Part shown: positions 34,484-44,784 of the stretch, one piece after another
How the letters are laid out: every line of letters begins with the position of its first letter
Position numbering within the stretch: position 1 is the stretch's first letter
Source: Gloeopeniophorella convolvens
Lineage: Eukaryota > Basidiomycota > Agaricomycetes > Russulales
Length of the DNA stretch: 58,430 nucleotides
Assembly: GCA_022496205.1 (NCBI GenBank)
Contig: WTXD01000104.1
Span: forward strand, 1-58,430
Direction: 5' to 3'
Notes under the pieces: model-generated
Told to the model about the DNA's origin: nothing
Seen by the model: only the letters and a program-made list of their open reading frames with translations
The model's database searches: none
Position numbers and translations under genes: made by a program

Positions 34484-35152
34484 CTACGTCCAACGAGCTT
34501 GCCACTCAAACCACGCTTCGTTATTCCCATCAATCACCTCGTACAGCCTCTCCCAATCCTCACAGACGAGCGTTTGCCCGATCCTATCTGTGTCGTAGTT
34601 CTTCGCCATGAAGTCGCCCGCCTCCAACATGTCGAGTGCGCCACAGAGCAGCATCTGCCGCAGATAGTTAAAGCAATGCTGAAGATGCCGCGGCGCCGCA
34701 AATGGATGGTCGGGGATGGTGAAGGCCACGGAGATAACGTTCAAGCAGTGAAGCTGGTGGAGGAAAGTAGGGATCATGATCCGCTTCTCGGGCCCAAACC
34801 ACGCAAATCCGTTGCCCTTGGGATGCAGCCGCGTGGTATCCCACTCATTCACGGCGATAGTGTCATTGGCGTTGAGTGAGAAGTGTACGGTCTCCTGGAG
34901 GGTCATGGAGGCTGGCCCCAGGGGGTCCATGGGGTAGAAGAGAGGGTAATCATCTCCGACCCAGCTGTACGCCGCCTCGGTGTCCTCTGCCACGAGTGGG
35001 AGTCGTTAGTCTGAGATTCCGAGTCGATGCAGATATGGAAGGTGTGCACCAGTCAATGATAGATGCCTCCAGGCGTACAGCCCTCCCGAGCTGCGCCATA
35101 GGACGGCGCAGACATTGAGCAATGCCACGATCAGCAAGGAGTGGCTGAGCAT
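34484..35152 (-). CDS. UstYa-like (DUF3328) protein 2
   Basis: Exon 1 35152-35050 (MLSHSLLIVALLNVCAVLW, membrane anchor) and exon 2 34986-34484 join in phase to 201 aa. Both metal-type motifs are intact: FLHQLHCLNVIS and HLQHCFNYLRQMLLC, followed by the conserved TLVCEDWERLYEVIDGNNEA end. A lumenal peptide oxidase/cyclase role is inferred from the UstYa family. The branch site CTAAC lies 23 bp before the exon 2 acceptor. The start codon is only a few bases from the probable 5' edge of the retrotransposon, so its promoter was probably replaced or displaced. Confidence 0.87.
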
Positions 35153-35155
35153 GCC

Positions 35156-38100
35156 CCGACCTGATGGCATTGAGACGAGCGGCGGCCTACTGACAGCGTG
35201 TCAGCCAGACCTATCAAGGGCAGCAGCAACCCGATGACATAGTGTTCCTATGGGCCAGAGCATGCGTCGGCGGCGCAATAGAATCGGTCATCAGAAGATC
35301 TTCGAGCCGGTCCGATCACGGCTGGTACTCTCACGCAGAACGCCAACAGGAGAGGAACATCACCCCCATTCGGCCGGCTGACTCAGTCCCACTCAACAAC
35401 CAATGGCAACTAGACGGCGAGGCAGAGAGCCTCACTTACGACATTGACACCGCCCTCGCGGCATCGATGAACAAGCGTAAACCGTCTAAGTTCGAATCCA
35501 AATGGTGGAACTCTGAGTGCCAAGCAGCCGTCAAGCTAGTCCGGGAGGCGCAAACAGACGAAGAACGCAAATCGCTTGCGAAAGAAATGAAGAAGAAAGT
35601 CAAGGTCGCCAAACGAGAATGGGCCAACAAACTCCTCGGCTACGCTGACATAGACACGCTATGGTCAGTAGCCAAGTGGCGTCACGGCCGCCGCCTCAAA
35701 AACGTCCCTTTCCTCAAAGGGGACGACGGCCGACTACTTGACTCATCTCCGCTCATTGCTGACGCGTTCCAGAGGAGATGCTTTAACGCCACTCCCCCCG
35801 AAGTCCCGCTTCGATTCCCAGACGACCCGCCTATCCACCCAACAAGGCCGCATCATCCTATCTGCGAACAAGAGATAGATGACTGCCTCAAAGACGCGTC
35901 ACAACGGTCTGCCCCAGGCCTAAGTGGACATGCGTACAATCTCATCAAACGAGTCTGGGCCCTCCACCCGGCCCGGATCACGCGACTCTTTGACGCGTGC
36001 CTCAAACTCGGTCACCACCCCCGACCATGGAAGACCGCCATGGTCGTCATGATTCCCAAACCGAACCGGACTGACTACTCACAGGTCAAAAACTGGCGCC
36101 CGATCGCTCTACTAGAGTGCTTCGGCAAACTTCTTGAGAAAGTGATGACGCGCAGAATCCTTCATGACATAGGCACCCACCGCATCGTCCCCACCAACCA
36201 GTTTGGAGGCAGGAATGCCTCCAACTGTACGGACGCCGGCCTCACTATGGTGCATGACATACAGGCGGCCACCGAACAAGGACTGGTCGCCGGATGTCTC
36301 CTCTTCGACATTCAAGGCTTCTTCGACAATATCAACCACGATCGCGCCATCCAGATCATGCGCGATCTAGGTTTCTCTAACGAGACCTGCGAATGGACCA
36401 GATCGTTCCTCGCAGACCGTAAAGTCAGACTCCGTTTCAACGGGTACACGGGCGACCCGATAGACTTGGCGGTTGGGACGCCGCAAGGCTCCCCGCTCTC
36501 ACCCGTCTTATCCATCATCTACGCGTCCCCACTACTCCACATTGGGAGAAAGTGGGCGAACACTTCGCTTAGTATGTACATGGACGACGGTAACATTTTC
36601 GCATGCGGCTCAGACTTCACTCGCGTCAAACTCCTATTACGAGACGCTTACGCTGACTGCCTTGACTGGCTTACGCGAGCCGGACTCCAAATCGAGGAGT
36701 CCAAAAGCGAACTCATCTTCTTTAGGAAACCCTGGAGCCGCGCGACCTTACCTAAGGCGCTCAAAGTCTGGTCTCCGAAGAAAAATGCTGACATCATCAT
36801 TCGCGCGTCAACTTGCGTGAGATACCTCGGCATCTACTTCGACCCAACCCTCAAGTTCGACCAACACGTGAAAATCATGTGCGCACGCGCCAAAAGCTCA
36901 ATCAACGCGCTACGCATTTTGGGCAACTCCATCCGCGGCCTAGACCTCGCCAACTGGAGGCTGGCCATCAACGGCATCGTTCTCCCTGTCCTAACCTACG
37001 CTGCCCCGGTCTGGTACCGGGGTACAGGACAAAAAACTCTTATCCGCTCTCTTCAGACCGCCATGAACGACGGCATCCGACTCACCATGGGCGCGTTTCG
37101 TACGACGCCCATTGAACCCCTACAGATGCTGGCGGGCATTCTCCCCATGGACTTACGTCTGGAGATGCTCGTCAGCAACATGGCTTTGCGTTTATCCAAG
37201 CTAGACGCAAAATCACAACTACTCTCCCGACTCGGTAACGAATGGGGTGTCTGGGAGGACGGCGAACCGCCACTCCCCATCACCATTCCCCGTTCGCGAC
37301 CCATCCAAACTACCCTCACCCGGCTAGCCGCCAGAGTCATGCAAGGAGGCGAACGCCTCAACCTATACGCCGCGCCCCCATGGGCTCGCGGCAATAACTG
37401 GGGTAAACGTCTAATCATTGATACAAATACCTACCGTGGCGACGCACGCAAACCCTACATACTTCGGCTCAAAGCCGACTCCATTGATCGCTCATCGAAC
37501 ACACTCTTTATTTTCACAGACGGCTCCCGTTTCGACCCGGACGGGGATTCAGTCATGCACTCGGGCTACGGCGCGACCGTCTTCTTCCGAGGAGCGGAAA
37601 CGGCCAACACGGCGAGGTCCCTCGGGACGACCGCCACTATATTTGATGCGGAGATGGCGGCCCTGGCTGCCGGGGCGACGATGGCCCAGACTACTCTTAC
37701 GTCACACCCTGACTGCCGGCGCGTCATCTTTCTTTCGGACTCCTTTTCATCTCTCCACACGATCTACTCTGCGCGCCCTCATGTGGCCCAGAAATACTCC
37801 CTAACATTCAAACAAACTATTGACAACATCCTCTCTCATTCTAGGGACCTGACGGTGGAAATCCGGTGGTGCCCGGGGCACGCGGGAATCCTCGGCAACG
37901 AGCGCGCTGACGAGCTCGCCAAATCCGGCGTCTCCCTTCCCCTCCTTCCGAACCAGAGAGAACCCCACACTCTCTCCCATCAGCGAATGTCCAACAAGGA
38001 AGCTGCCGCGTTTGCTTGGAAACAACGCTGGCACGCATCTCCTCGGCGATCGGACGCTTGGCGGGGCTTACCCAACCCGCCTAACGGCAAACTCGCACCG

Positions 38101-38700
38101 GCTTACCAAGCCATGCATTCGGCAAAGACGGCCCGGCCCATCATATCCACATTCACCCGTCTCCTCACCGGCCACGCCTTCTGCGGTGCCTACACCGCCA
38201 TGATGAAGCCGACAGAACGCACGTCATGCGACTGTCCGGACGCACCACTTCAGACCATCGAACACGTCCTTACTTCATGCCCACTCTACGCCGAACCCCG
38301 CCGAACCATCCTCCGTCCCATCGCCCACGACTACTCGCTGCACAAAATCTTCGGAACAAAGGAGGGGGGCGCCGCGCTGGCCAAGTTCATTGAGGCCACT
38401 CGCTGCCTAATGGTGCCCCGCACGCCCCCTCAGCCCCCGGAACCTCCCTGAAGGTCCCATGCGCGGTTACGGCCTATATGTGGCCACCGCTTTGTCGCTG
38501 TGAAAGCGACTCGGAACTCTAACGCCCTAGCGGCGAATCGAACTTTGATTACTTCTTACTACTTCTATTTGCGCCCGGCCCCGTTACTCATACTCTGACT
38601 CAGACCCTGTGAAACTGTACTATGTATATAGTGCGACCGCGTCTTGCGATGGACTCGCTGTTGCGGAATATAAATGCTGACAAAAAAAAAAAAAAAAAAA
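35156..38700 (+). mobile_element. 5'-truncated Tad-like non-LTR retrotransposon
   Basis: Consists of the ORF2 frame below, a short 3' UTR and a 19-A tail at 38682-38700. The 5' boundary is set only by the end of the UstYa coding exon (35152) and by the loss of most of the endonuclease domain; it is not exact. I found no target duplication of the sequence after the tail (CTTGGACAACCGG). Truncation at the 5' end is usual for target-primed reverse transcription. Confidence 0.85.
35194..38451 (+). CDS. Non-LTR retrotransposon ORF2: reverse transcriptase and RNase H
   Basis: Open frame of 1085 codons after a TGA at 35191; no start codon is expected, since the N-terminus is missing. Order of parts: a remnant of the endonuclease end (SRSDHGWYS), a linker with KFESKWWN, reverse transcriptase (IPKPNRTDYSQVKNWRPIAL, FDIQGFFDNINHDRA, GTPQGSPLSPVLSIIYASPL, the catalytic YMDDGN at about 36570), a thumb region, then RNase H (FTDGSR, FDAEMAALAAG, FLSDSFSSLH, GNERADELAKSG) and a C-terminal zinc-type motif (CDCPDAPLQTIEHVLTSC). 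All RT and RNase H catalytic residues I can check are present and the frame has no stop, which suggests a recent insertion. Without an endonuclease it cannot retrotranspose by itself. Domain order fits the Tad1 group of fungal LINEs. Confidence 0.93.
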   Translation, partial: QRVSQTYQGQQQPDDIVFLWARACVGGAIESVIRRSSSRSDHGWYSHAERQQERNITPIRPADSVPLNNQWQLDGEAESLTYDIDTALAASMNKRKPSKFESKWWNSECQAAVKLVREAQTDEERKSLAKEMKKKVKVAKREWANKLLGYADIDTLWSVAKWRHGRRLKNVPFLKGDDGRLLDSSPLIADAFQRRCFNATPPEVPLRFPDDPPIHPTRPHHPICEQEIDDCLKDASQRSAPGLSGHAYNLIKRVWALHPARITRLFDACLKLGHHPRPWKTAMVVMIPKPNRTDYSQVKNWRPIALLECFGKLLEKVMTRRILHDIGTHRIVPTNQFGGRNASNCTDAGLTMVHDIQAATEQGLVAGCLLFDIQGFFDNINHDRAIQIMRDLGFSNETCEWTRSFLADRKVRLRFNGYTGDPIDLAVGTPQGSPLSPVLSIIYASPLLHIGRKWANTSLSMYMDDGNIFACGSDFTRVKLLLRDAYADCLDWLTRAGLQIEESKSELIFFRKPWSRATLPKALKVWSPKKNADIIIRASTCVRYLGIYFDPTLKFDQHVKIMCARAKSSINALRILGNSIRGLDLANWRLAINGIVLPVLTYAAPVWYRGTGQKTLIRSLQTAMNDGIRLTMGAFRTTPIEPLQMLAGILPMDLRLEMLVSNMALRLSKLDAKSQLLSRLGNEWGVWEDGEPPLPITIPRSRPIQTTLTRLAARVMQGGERLNLYAAPPWARGNNWGKRLIIDTNTYRGDARKPYILRLKADSIDRSSNTLFIFTDGSRFDPDGDSVMHSGYGATVFFRGAETANTARSLGTTATIFDAEMAALAAGATMAQTTLTSHPDCRRVIFLSDSFSSLHTIYSARPHVAQKYSLTFKQTIDNILSHSRDLTVEIRWCPGHAGILGNERADELAKSGVSLPLLPNQREPHTLSHQRMSNKEAAAFAWKQRWHASPRRSDAWRGLPNPPNGKLAPAYQAMHSAKTARPIISTFTRLLTGHAFCGAYTAMMKPTERTSCDCPDAPLQTIEHVLTSCPLYAEPRRTILRPIAHDYSLHKIFGTKEGGAALAKFIEATRCLMVPRTPPQPPEPP

Positions 38701-38749
38701 CTTGGACAACCGGCGCAGCCAAAACTGTCGCAGCGCCAGTAAGTATCAT

Positions 38750-39430
38750 CGCTGAAAGCACCTCCACCTCAGCTCTCCCTGTGACATGGGTTCACAAATT
38801 ACTCAAGGCCTTGGCATTCAAGGCTGTGCCATGGCTACCGCCAGTCTAACGTGTTGCGTGCTTTCCCGCTCTGGTACCCAAGGGCCCACGCTTCGCCAGC
38901 ACCGCCCTACGACTTGACCCACAGCTTAAACCTGGTCGAAGCCTTCTCGAACAGCTGGATGTGTATAAATGCGGGACATGCGGTACGCATCCATGTCACG
39001 CTGCTGACATTGATCCCCGCCGGCAAGTCGTTCCTGAGGTCCAAACGTACTTCAGCGTGACCATGCGCTGCCTCCCGTGCATCGGCCATACCAGCTTATT
39101 CGACAACTGCGCTTGTTGGCGCCGAGCGATGGGGCCTCCACGGACACACGCTGTGTAACGCTTCGACAGCACCTTCCTTTTCGACCCTTTCCTTCATCGT
39201 GGCGCGGCCAAGCGATTCTCTTGTGGCTGAGTGGGCCGTGGATCTATGATCGCTGCACCGCCTTGGCTCATCGCAGCCACTACTCCAGGGGCCTCGCGAA
39301 GTATAAAGTGCGGAAGCCGACGACAAGCCTGGCGGCCATCCCATCACCCACCACACCACACCTCCCCGCACATATACACCGCGGTTCTACTCTCTACCAT
39401 CAGACCATCGCGCTTCTGTGTCTGTAGCAA
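38750..39430. other. No supportable gene; TATA box at 39302
   Basis: A TATAAAG at 39302-39308 precedes the exon at 39438 by 136 bp. Short frames at 38850-39160 are unsupported. Confidence 0.4.
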
Positions 39431-39437
39431 CGCCACA

Positions 39438-39675
39438 ATGACCCAATATCTCCACCCACTCTCCATCCCGTCGCGCCGCAGCACCACCTCCGACGAGTCG
39501 CCGTATACGCAATCACCGACCTCGACTTCGTGTTCTAGCTCGCCTGCGTCGCAGCGTTCGCGGACCACGACACCGCGCAGTACTCACTACCTCCGCGTCC
39601 CGGGCCTGCCCACACAGTGGAACATCAAGGATGCGGACAACGCAGACCGGCTGGCCAATGCTCCCGCATCACGAG
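39438..39675 (+). CDS. Possible first exon of an unknown gene (Ser/Thr-rich)
   Basis: Starts MTQYLHPLSIPSRRS, continues Ser/Thr-rich and ends VPGLPTQWNIKDADNADRLA, with a donor-like site (GAG|GTCAGT) after about 79 codons. A TATAAAG lies 136 bp upstream, so the 5' end looks like a real gene, but I find no following exon before the transposon tail at 40118. Probably a truncated gene; no family recognised. Confidence 0.3.
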
Positions 39676-40102
39676 GTCAGTCATACTTGTCGCCGAATGT
39701 CTGAGCGTGCCGAATGCTCACGCCCGAATTGCAGCGAACACTATCTGAGTCCCATTTGAGCTTCCGGACCCCTGTTTCCGGACACGCAGCCTCGTATTAT
39801 TCAGTCCTGGATGGGTTAAAGTGTTATGGTCACCGTGCAACATTGTACCAATAGTCATGCAATATCAGATGTGATTGTTTCTTCCGTCATATAATGCATA
39901 GTAGCCACCGTCGTTACTTCAGCTTCAGTGGGCGAGCGAACATGGGATTTTCGCCCCTGTGTTCAAACAGGGACGTGCGACCACCGGCGTATGTTTGTTC
40001 GCACATTGATCCTGAACGGGACCGAGAAGTGTTCCGTCGCGACTCTCGAGGTGCTTCTTGTCTGTGCGGTGGGTAAGCACGTCCAAGAAGAGTGACAGTG
40101 AG

Positions 40103-40296
40103 ACTGGGGAGGAGTCTCGCAACCACTTCCCGGCACAGCACTCATATCTTATTCATATGTACATACCTAGATCATAACCATATCCCCGACCCATAATTGT
40201 CGTAGATACTCGACGACCGCGTCTTAGTGTAGCATCACTTGCTGCGGTATACAAATGCAGATTTAAAAAAATAAAAATAAAACTGGGGAGGAGTCT
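40103..40296 (+). mobile_element. 164-bp non-LTR 3' tail with exact 15-bp target duplication
   Basis: ACTGGGGAGGAGTCT occurs at 40103-40117 and again at 40282-40296, bracketing 40118-40281. The insert ends in TTTAAAAAAATAAAAATAAA and shares CGACCGCGTCTT and a GCTGCGGTATACAAATGC-like segment with the 3' end of the large retrotransposon (38637-38681). This is a severely 5'-truncated copy of a related element, with its target duplication preserved. Confidence 0.85.
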
Positions 40297-40560
40297 GAAT
40301 TGGCCGGGTATGGGTGGGCGCTCTGCTCGGTTTGGAAACATCGCTGCATCGGGCTCAGGCACCAGAAGTTGGAGCCACTGCAAACAGCAGATATCGGCGG
40401 TGCACAGACATATATATACGCGCCTCCACCTATCCCAGGTACATGTACCACGACACCCACCCAACGTACCGTCTCACACCGCCCGCCTGCGCCACGGCCG
40501 CCTCCCCAGCCTCCGCCACCTATGGCACACATGCTGCTCCCCGGGGCGTCCTACCACACC

Positions 40561-41977
40561 ATGGACTCCATTTACGCCCTCCCTGACCTCGAAGCGGCAA
40601 CACCGTTGGACGCTCAGCCCTCTGAAAAGACCGACTCCGAGAAGCATGCCGGGCCACGACATACCGCTTCCCAACCCCTGCCCCCGGTAGGAAAACCCGT
40701 ACTCCTGATCCTGCTCGCGTTCTGCTGCTTCGCGTTGGTCGCGAGCGTGCTCCCAGAGACCACTCCCTACTACTCACCCGCCGCATCTCCCATCCCGGAG
40801 CGCCACGAGAGGGTGGCCAGTCATGTGTCTTTTGCTCTCCGTACGGAGATGTATAATCTATGGATACAGGGAGCCCACGATAAGGCGCTAACGATCTCGT
40901 GCGTCCACCATCTGCTGTCTCAGTTTCCCATGTTTGATTTGTGCACAGGAGAGAGAAATACGGAGCCGACGGTGGCCGCGCGCATGGCTTGGCCTTTTGG
41001 CTGCGGGAGCATTTGGGACACACTTTTCCTCTTGTGTGCGTGTGTCTATCTGCCCGCTACAGCCTTCAGAGCTCATCTTTGAATGCCACTGCTGCAGTCA
41101 TACACTCAATAGGACTGAAGTGACTGAATCCGCGATTATCTTCTACTGGCCGGGAAAGGAAACCGCTTCTAAACCTGTCCTTATCTCGAGCAGCCATGGT
41201 TTGTGCAGCATCACCTCTGCACAGTGATCTAGCATCTGATCCACACGGATAGCATTACTTAGAGTACAATTTGGTCGTTCCGTTCCGCAGGATCACACAT
41301 TCCCTCCAGCATCTCACCCAACCTGCGCCGGCTTCCATTCGGATTACCTAGAGACTCTCGCCGACGTCGAGAGTGCAGTTGGAATGCTGTGCGTTTCTTC
41401 ACTTGCGCCCTGATTCCCGCCATTGACAAGACCTGACTTACAGGACCGCGGCCGAGTCGCTCCTGCGGGCTGGATACAAACCCTCGCGCACGCTTGTGTT
41501 TGTCATCATGCTCGGCAAGGTACGTCGTCTTCCAACGGTACTGGGGCAGGGCGGTCCTTATCTTCATACAGCCTCGAGACGTATCGTTCATCCGCGGCCA
41601 TCTGCAGCAGCTGTACCTTTGGTCTGGTCTCCCGGCGGAGCCCCCTTCACCACAGTCTCAACGCAGGGGTGGCACAGTACGCCGGCTCTCGCAGCCTGCT
41701 GGGCCCTGTCCACGCTGCGCGCCTCTTCGATACCCTATCCTCGGAGATCACGGCGCTTCTTTCCATACTGGGAGCGCACCCGGCGCCTGTACCCGGTGGT
41801 AAGTCTCGCTGTACAAAACCTATGCTACCCTCTTATCACCCGATGTCTGCAGGTATTCCGATGTTCTTTCACCGCTATACCTTCGGGTGTTTGCCTATCC
41901 AACCGGCGTTGTTGGCTAAGCCGCGCGCGCGTGCGATTGACGAGACGGCACGTATGATTCTTGGCGCTGACGACTAA
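40561..41977 (+). pseudogene. M20 (carboxypeptidase S-like) metallopeptidase paralogue A, diverged
   Basis: Five exons join in phase: 40561-40898, 40949-41035, 41098-41198, 41265-41388, 41444-41519. An N-terminal membrane anchor (VLLILLAFCCFALVASVL) is followed by FWLREHLGHTFPLVHTLN, IIFYWPGKETASKPVLISSS and DVESAVGMLTAAESLLRAGY plus KPSRTLVFV, which follow the order of CPS1-type M20 peptidases. The AHQD motif expected after KPVL reads SSSHG, and the GHDEE motif after RTLVFV is absent, so catalysis is unlikely. Beyond 41519 the frame is broken; pieces resembling the PGG dimerisation loop and the ending FFHRYTFG...RMILGADD can be seen. A TATA element (TATATATA) is at 40411. An upstream in-frame ATG at 40522 is an alternative start. 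Confidence 0.5.
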
Positions 41978-42603
41978 GCCCTGTTAGCTTCTGACGTGGA
42001 CGGCCCTTCATATCTTCGCACGAGTATGACACCCAGCAGGGCAGATTAGGGTCATGTTTGGGGCAGATTCTGATTATCTTGGTCTAATGTACTGTACTTC
42101 TAGGGTTGGGCTACGGGCTATTATATTATGTATTCGCTAGGTCTCTCATCGCTCCGTCATGCGCATGAATTTATTTCATGTAACACGAGTCTGTGCTCAG
42201 TCACCAATATTGTACGAGCCAACGGGTAGCCTTCCCTCTAATGCACTCCCTTCCACCGGCCAGCACTTGGCCAGCACTACCAGGCACTCCTTGAGCGAAA
42301 AGTCGCGGACCGAAGTTCGGCCCGCGTCATCCGGGTACGGCGCCGGCGCTAACAGGCCCTCAATTGTGATAACGTCAGCAACGGCGAACTGACTTCGGTT
42401 GTATCCAACTCTGATCGACCTGGCCTACGCCACTGGCACGCACGTTCCGTATACACAAACGTTCCACCTGGCACGATTCACATGTCCTACGACGTGCCCA
42501 GTCGACCCATCGTTTCACACTGCCATCCTGCGTCGTCGATATTGGCGCGTCAGTCAAGTATAGGAGATATGGTGCCCTCCGAAGCGTCTTACTTACCACA
42601 CTC

Positions 42604-43826
42604 GTGACGCCACTCGTGCGTTCTCAGACCCCGAGGCAGCACCACCACCACCCACACGATGCTCTGAGAAGCTCGGCTCCGATAAGCACACAACGCCCAG
42701 ACATTGCTGCTCAGGCGCAGCCTTTTTCCCACCGGCTGTGGCTAGTGTCCCTCGCGCTCTTCAGCTTCGCATCCGTCATGAACGCGCTTTTCGGGAGCCC
42801 GCCACCCCCCCCCCCCATTTATCAAATCCTCCCCGGAGCATCATGCGCGGATGGCCAGGCCTGTGTCCTCTGCGCTCCGGACGGAGGCGTATGGATGGTG
42901 GATACAGGAGGCTCATGACGGTGCCCTGGATATCCCGTGCGTTAATCTTCTCCTGCTCTGACACCCTCTCTGACTTACCTGTACGGATAGATCTAGACAG
43001 TCTAACAGGTCCGATAGCGTGCGGACGGGGCGGAGTTGCAGAGGTTCCTGCAGCGCACCTTTCCGCTTGTGTGCGTGTACTCGGACGCTCCATTTTCTAC
43101 CTGTGGTACTCATTTCCAGGTGTCCGTTCAGCCTTCACACTCGACCGGACGCATGTGGCCAAGTCTGCGGTCGTCCCGCCATGGCAAGGCTTGCGCGGCG
43201 ATGCGAAGCCTGTGCTCGTTACGAACAGCCATGGTGCGCGCGCCACCCCAGCCCGGCGATATGACACCTAACAAAACGCCACAGCGGTGCTGGATGTAAG
43301 GGTGCAGGACTATCGCATGCCATTGAGACACGCGCTCGTCTCGGCATTCACCTCAGCCGCCCACACCGACGTCGAGAGTGGCATTGGCCATCTGTGTGTT
43401 CCCTTCATCGTACCCCACGGGCAGCTGTCTCTGAATCCTGCACCAGGCGTACGGCGGGAGCGGTCTCTTGATGGGGCTCGGTCCACCGGCGCCTCTATGT
43501 AGCACTCTGGTGCTAGTAGATCCCTTGCATCTCTGCGAGACGCTTTATGCTCTGCGCGCGGTCTTGCACACGGTCTGCACGGAAATTGCGGGGTTTCTTC
43601 GCATATCCGAGGCACCGCAGCGCCTTGACCCAGTACCCTGCGCCAGCGGCAAGTCCTGCTGTATGGCACGCTCCCGCACCGGGCTCACCTGGCTTTTCCA
43701 GATTCTCCGCGCCTGCACCGCTATACCTTTGGAGGTGTGTATAGTCGGCCACTGGACGTGCTGGCTCAGTACCGCGCGCACGCGATTGATACGACGACGC
43801 GTATTATTCTTGATGCCGATGAGTGA
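42604..43826 (+). pseudogene. M20-like paralogue B, decayed tandem copy
   Basis: Same plan as copy A: N-terminal anchor (LWLVSLALFSFASVMNALF), TEAYGWWIQEAHDGALDIP, LQRFLQRTFPLV, FTLDRTHVAKSAVVPPWQGL plus DAKPVLVTNSHG, HTDVESGIGHL and the final HRYTFGGVYSRPLDVL...RIILDADE. At least two junctions cannot be kept in phase (around 43000 and 43130), so it looks like a pseudogene. The 3' flanks of A and B also resemble each other (TACTGTACTT.TAGGGT near 42090 and 43965), which shows a tandem duplication that included the 3' UTR. Confidence 0.45.
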
Positions 43827-44784
43827 CGTGTATCTCACTGATGGAAAGATCATCTGCCAGCTTTCCTACTAGCAGGATCGTTTGTCTCTCTACGGGTACT
43901 ACATAGCTATGCCGCTGAGTAGGGCTGGCTATCTTGGGTTAATAGTTACTGAGACTAGAGTTGTTACTGTACTTGTAGGGTCATTTGGGCTATGTATCGA
44001 CTAGGGTTGCTCCGGTCTTTCATTCCCGCGTAGACGCGAACCTCCTCGCATCAAATGGTTTGAGAAATTCTGTCAGTTATTGATACACTTTACTCAAGAG
44101 ACCTATTAGCTATTCCCCTAAACCCCTCCAGAGCCAGTGCTGCCCTTCATGATGGAGCCTCATGCACACGGGCCCCGGCGGACCGAACGGTGGCCCGAAT
44201 TATCCGTACACGTGGTCGGCCACGCCGGCGCTTACTGTTGCCGGCGCAACGCGCTGTGGCTGCTGGCGCCGCCGACTCGAATGCTGCCACAGGCCACTCG
44301 TTCAGCTGGCATTAGAACATGGCACCACGCAACTGTGGGTCTTTCTCTCAGTACACCCTACCACATTTTCCACATATGACACCTCTTCCTGTGTCCAAGG
44401 CAATGCAGAGAACCCCGGTGGACGCCCGTGGCCCTATCCGAGTCAATGAGGGGACGCTTGGACCGCCTATTCCGGGCTGGCTACGGCGCTGCCGTGCAAT
44501 CGACAAACCCCGCTATTCCAGATCGCAAAGTCTGCTTTGATAGACCTGGGCTGCCTTCCTGCGGTACAGGCGACCGGCCTCTTGGTTTCGCTTTGATGAC
44601 TGCCTGGCCGCCGCGGTGGCGCGTGGGCCGGAGTGTGGACGCATTGTGTCGGGTGCCACAACTCCTGGGGGTATAACTGGGCTCGCACTGCGTGCTCCTC
44701 ATTCGCACTCCTCGCCCCTCGCCACCGCACGACAACCCCAGCCTCTACCAGCACACGCTGCACGCCAACCCCGCACAGACAAGC

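Noticed and set aside
38600..38720. Target duplication for the large LINE
   Set aside because: Sequence after the A-tail (CTTGGACAACCGG) was not found near the presumed 5' end; either the true 5' edge is elsewhere or there was a deletion on insertion.
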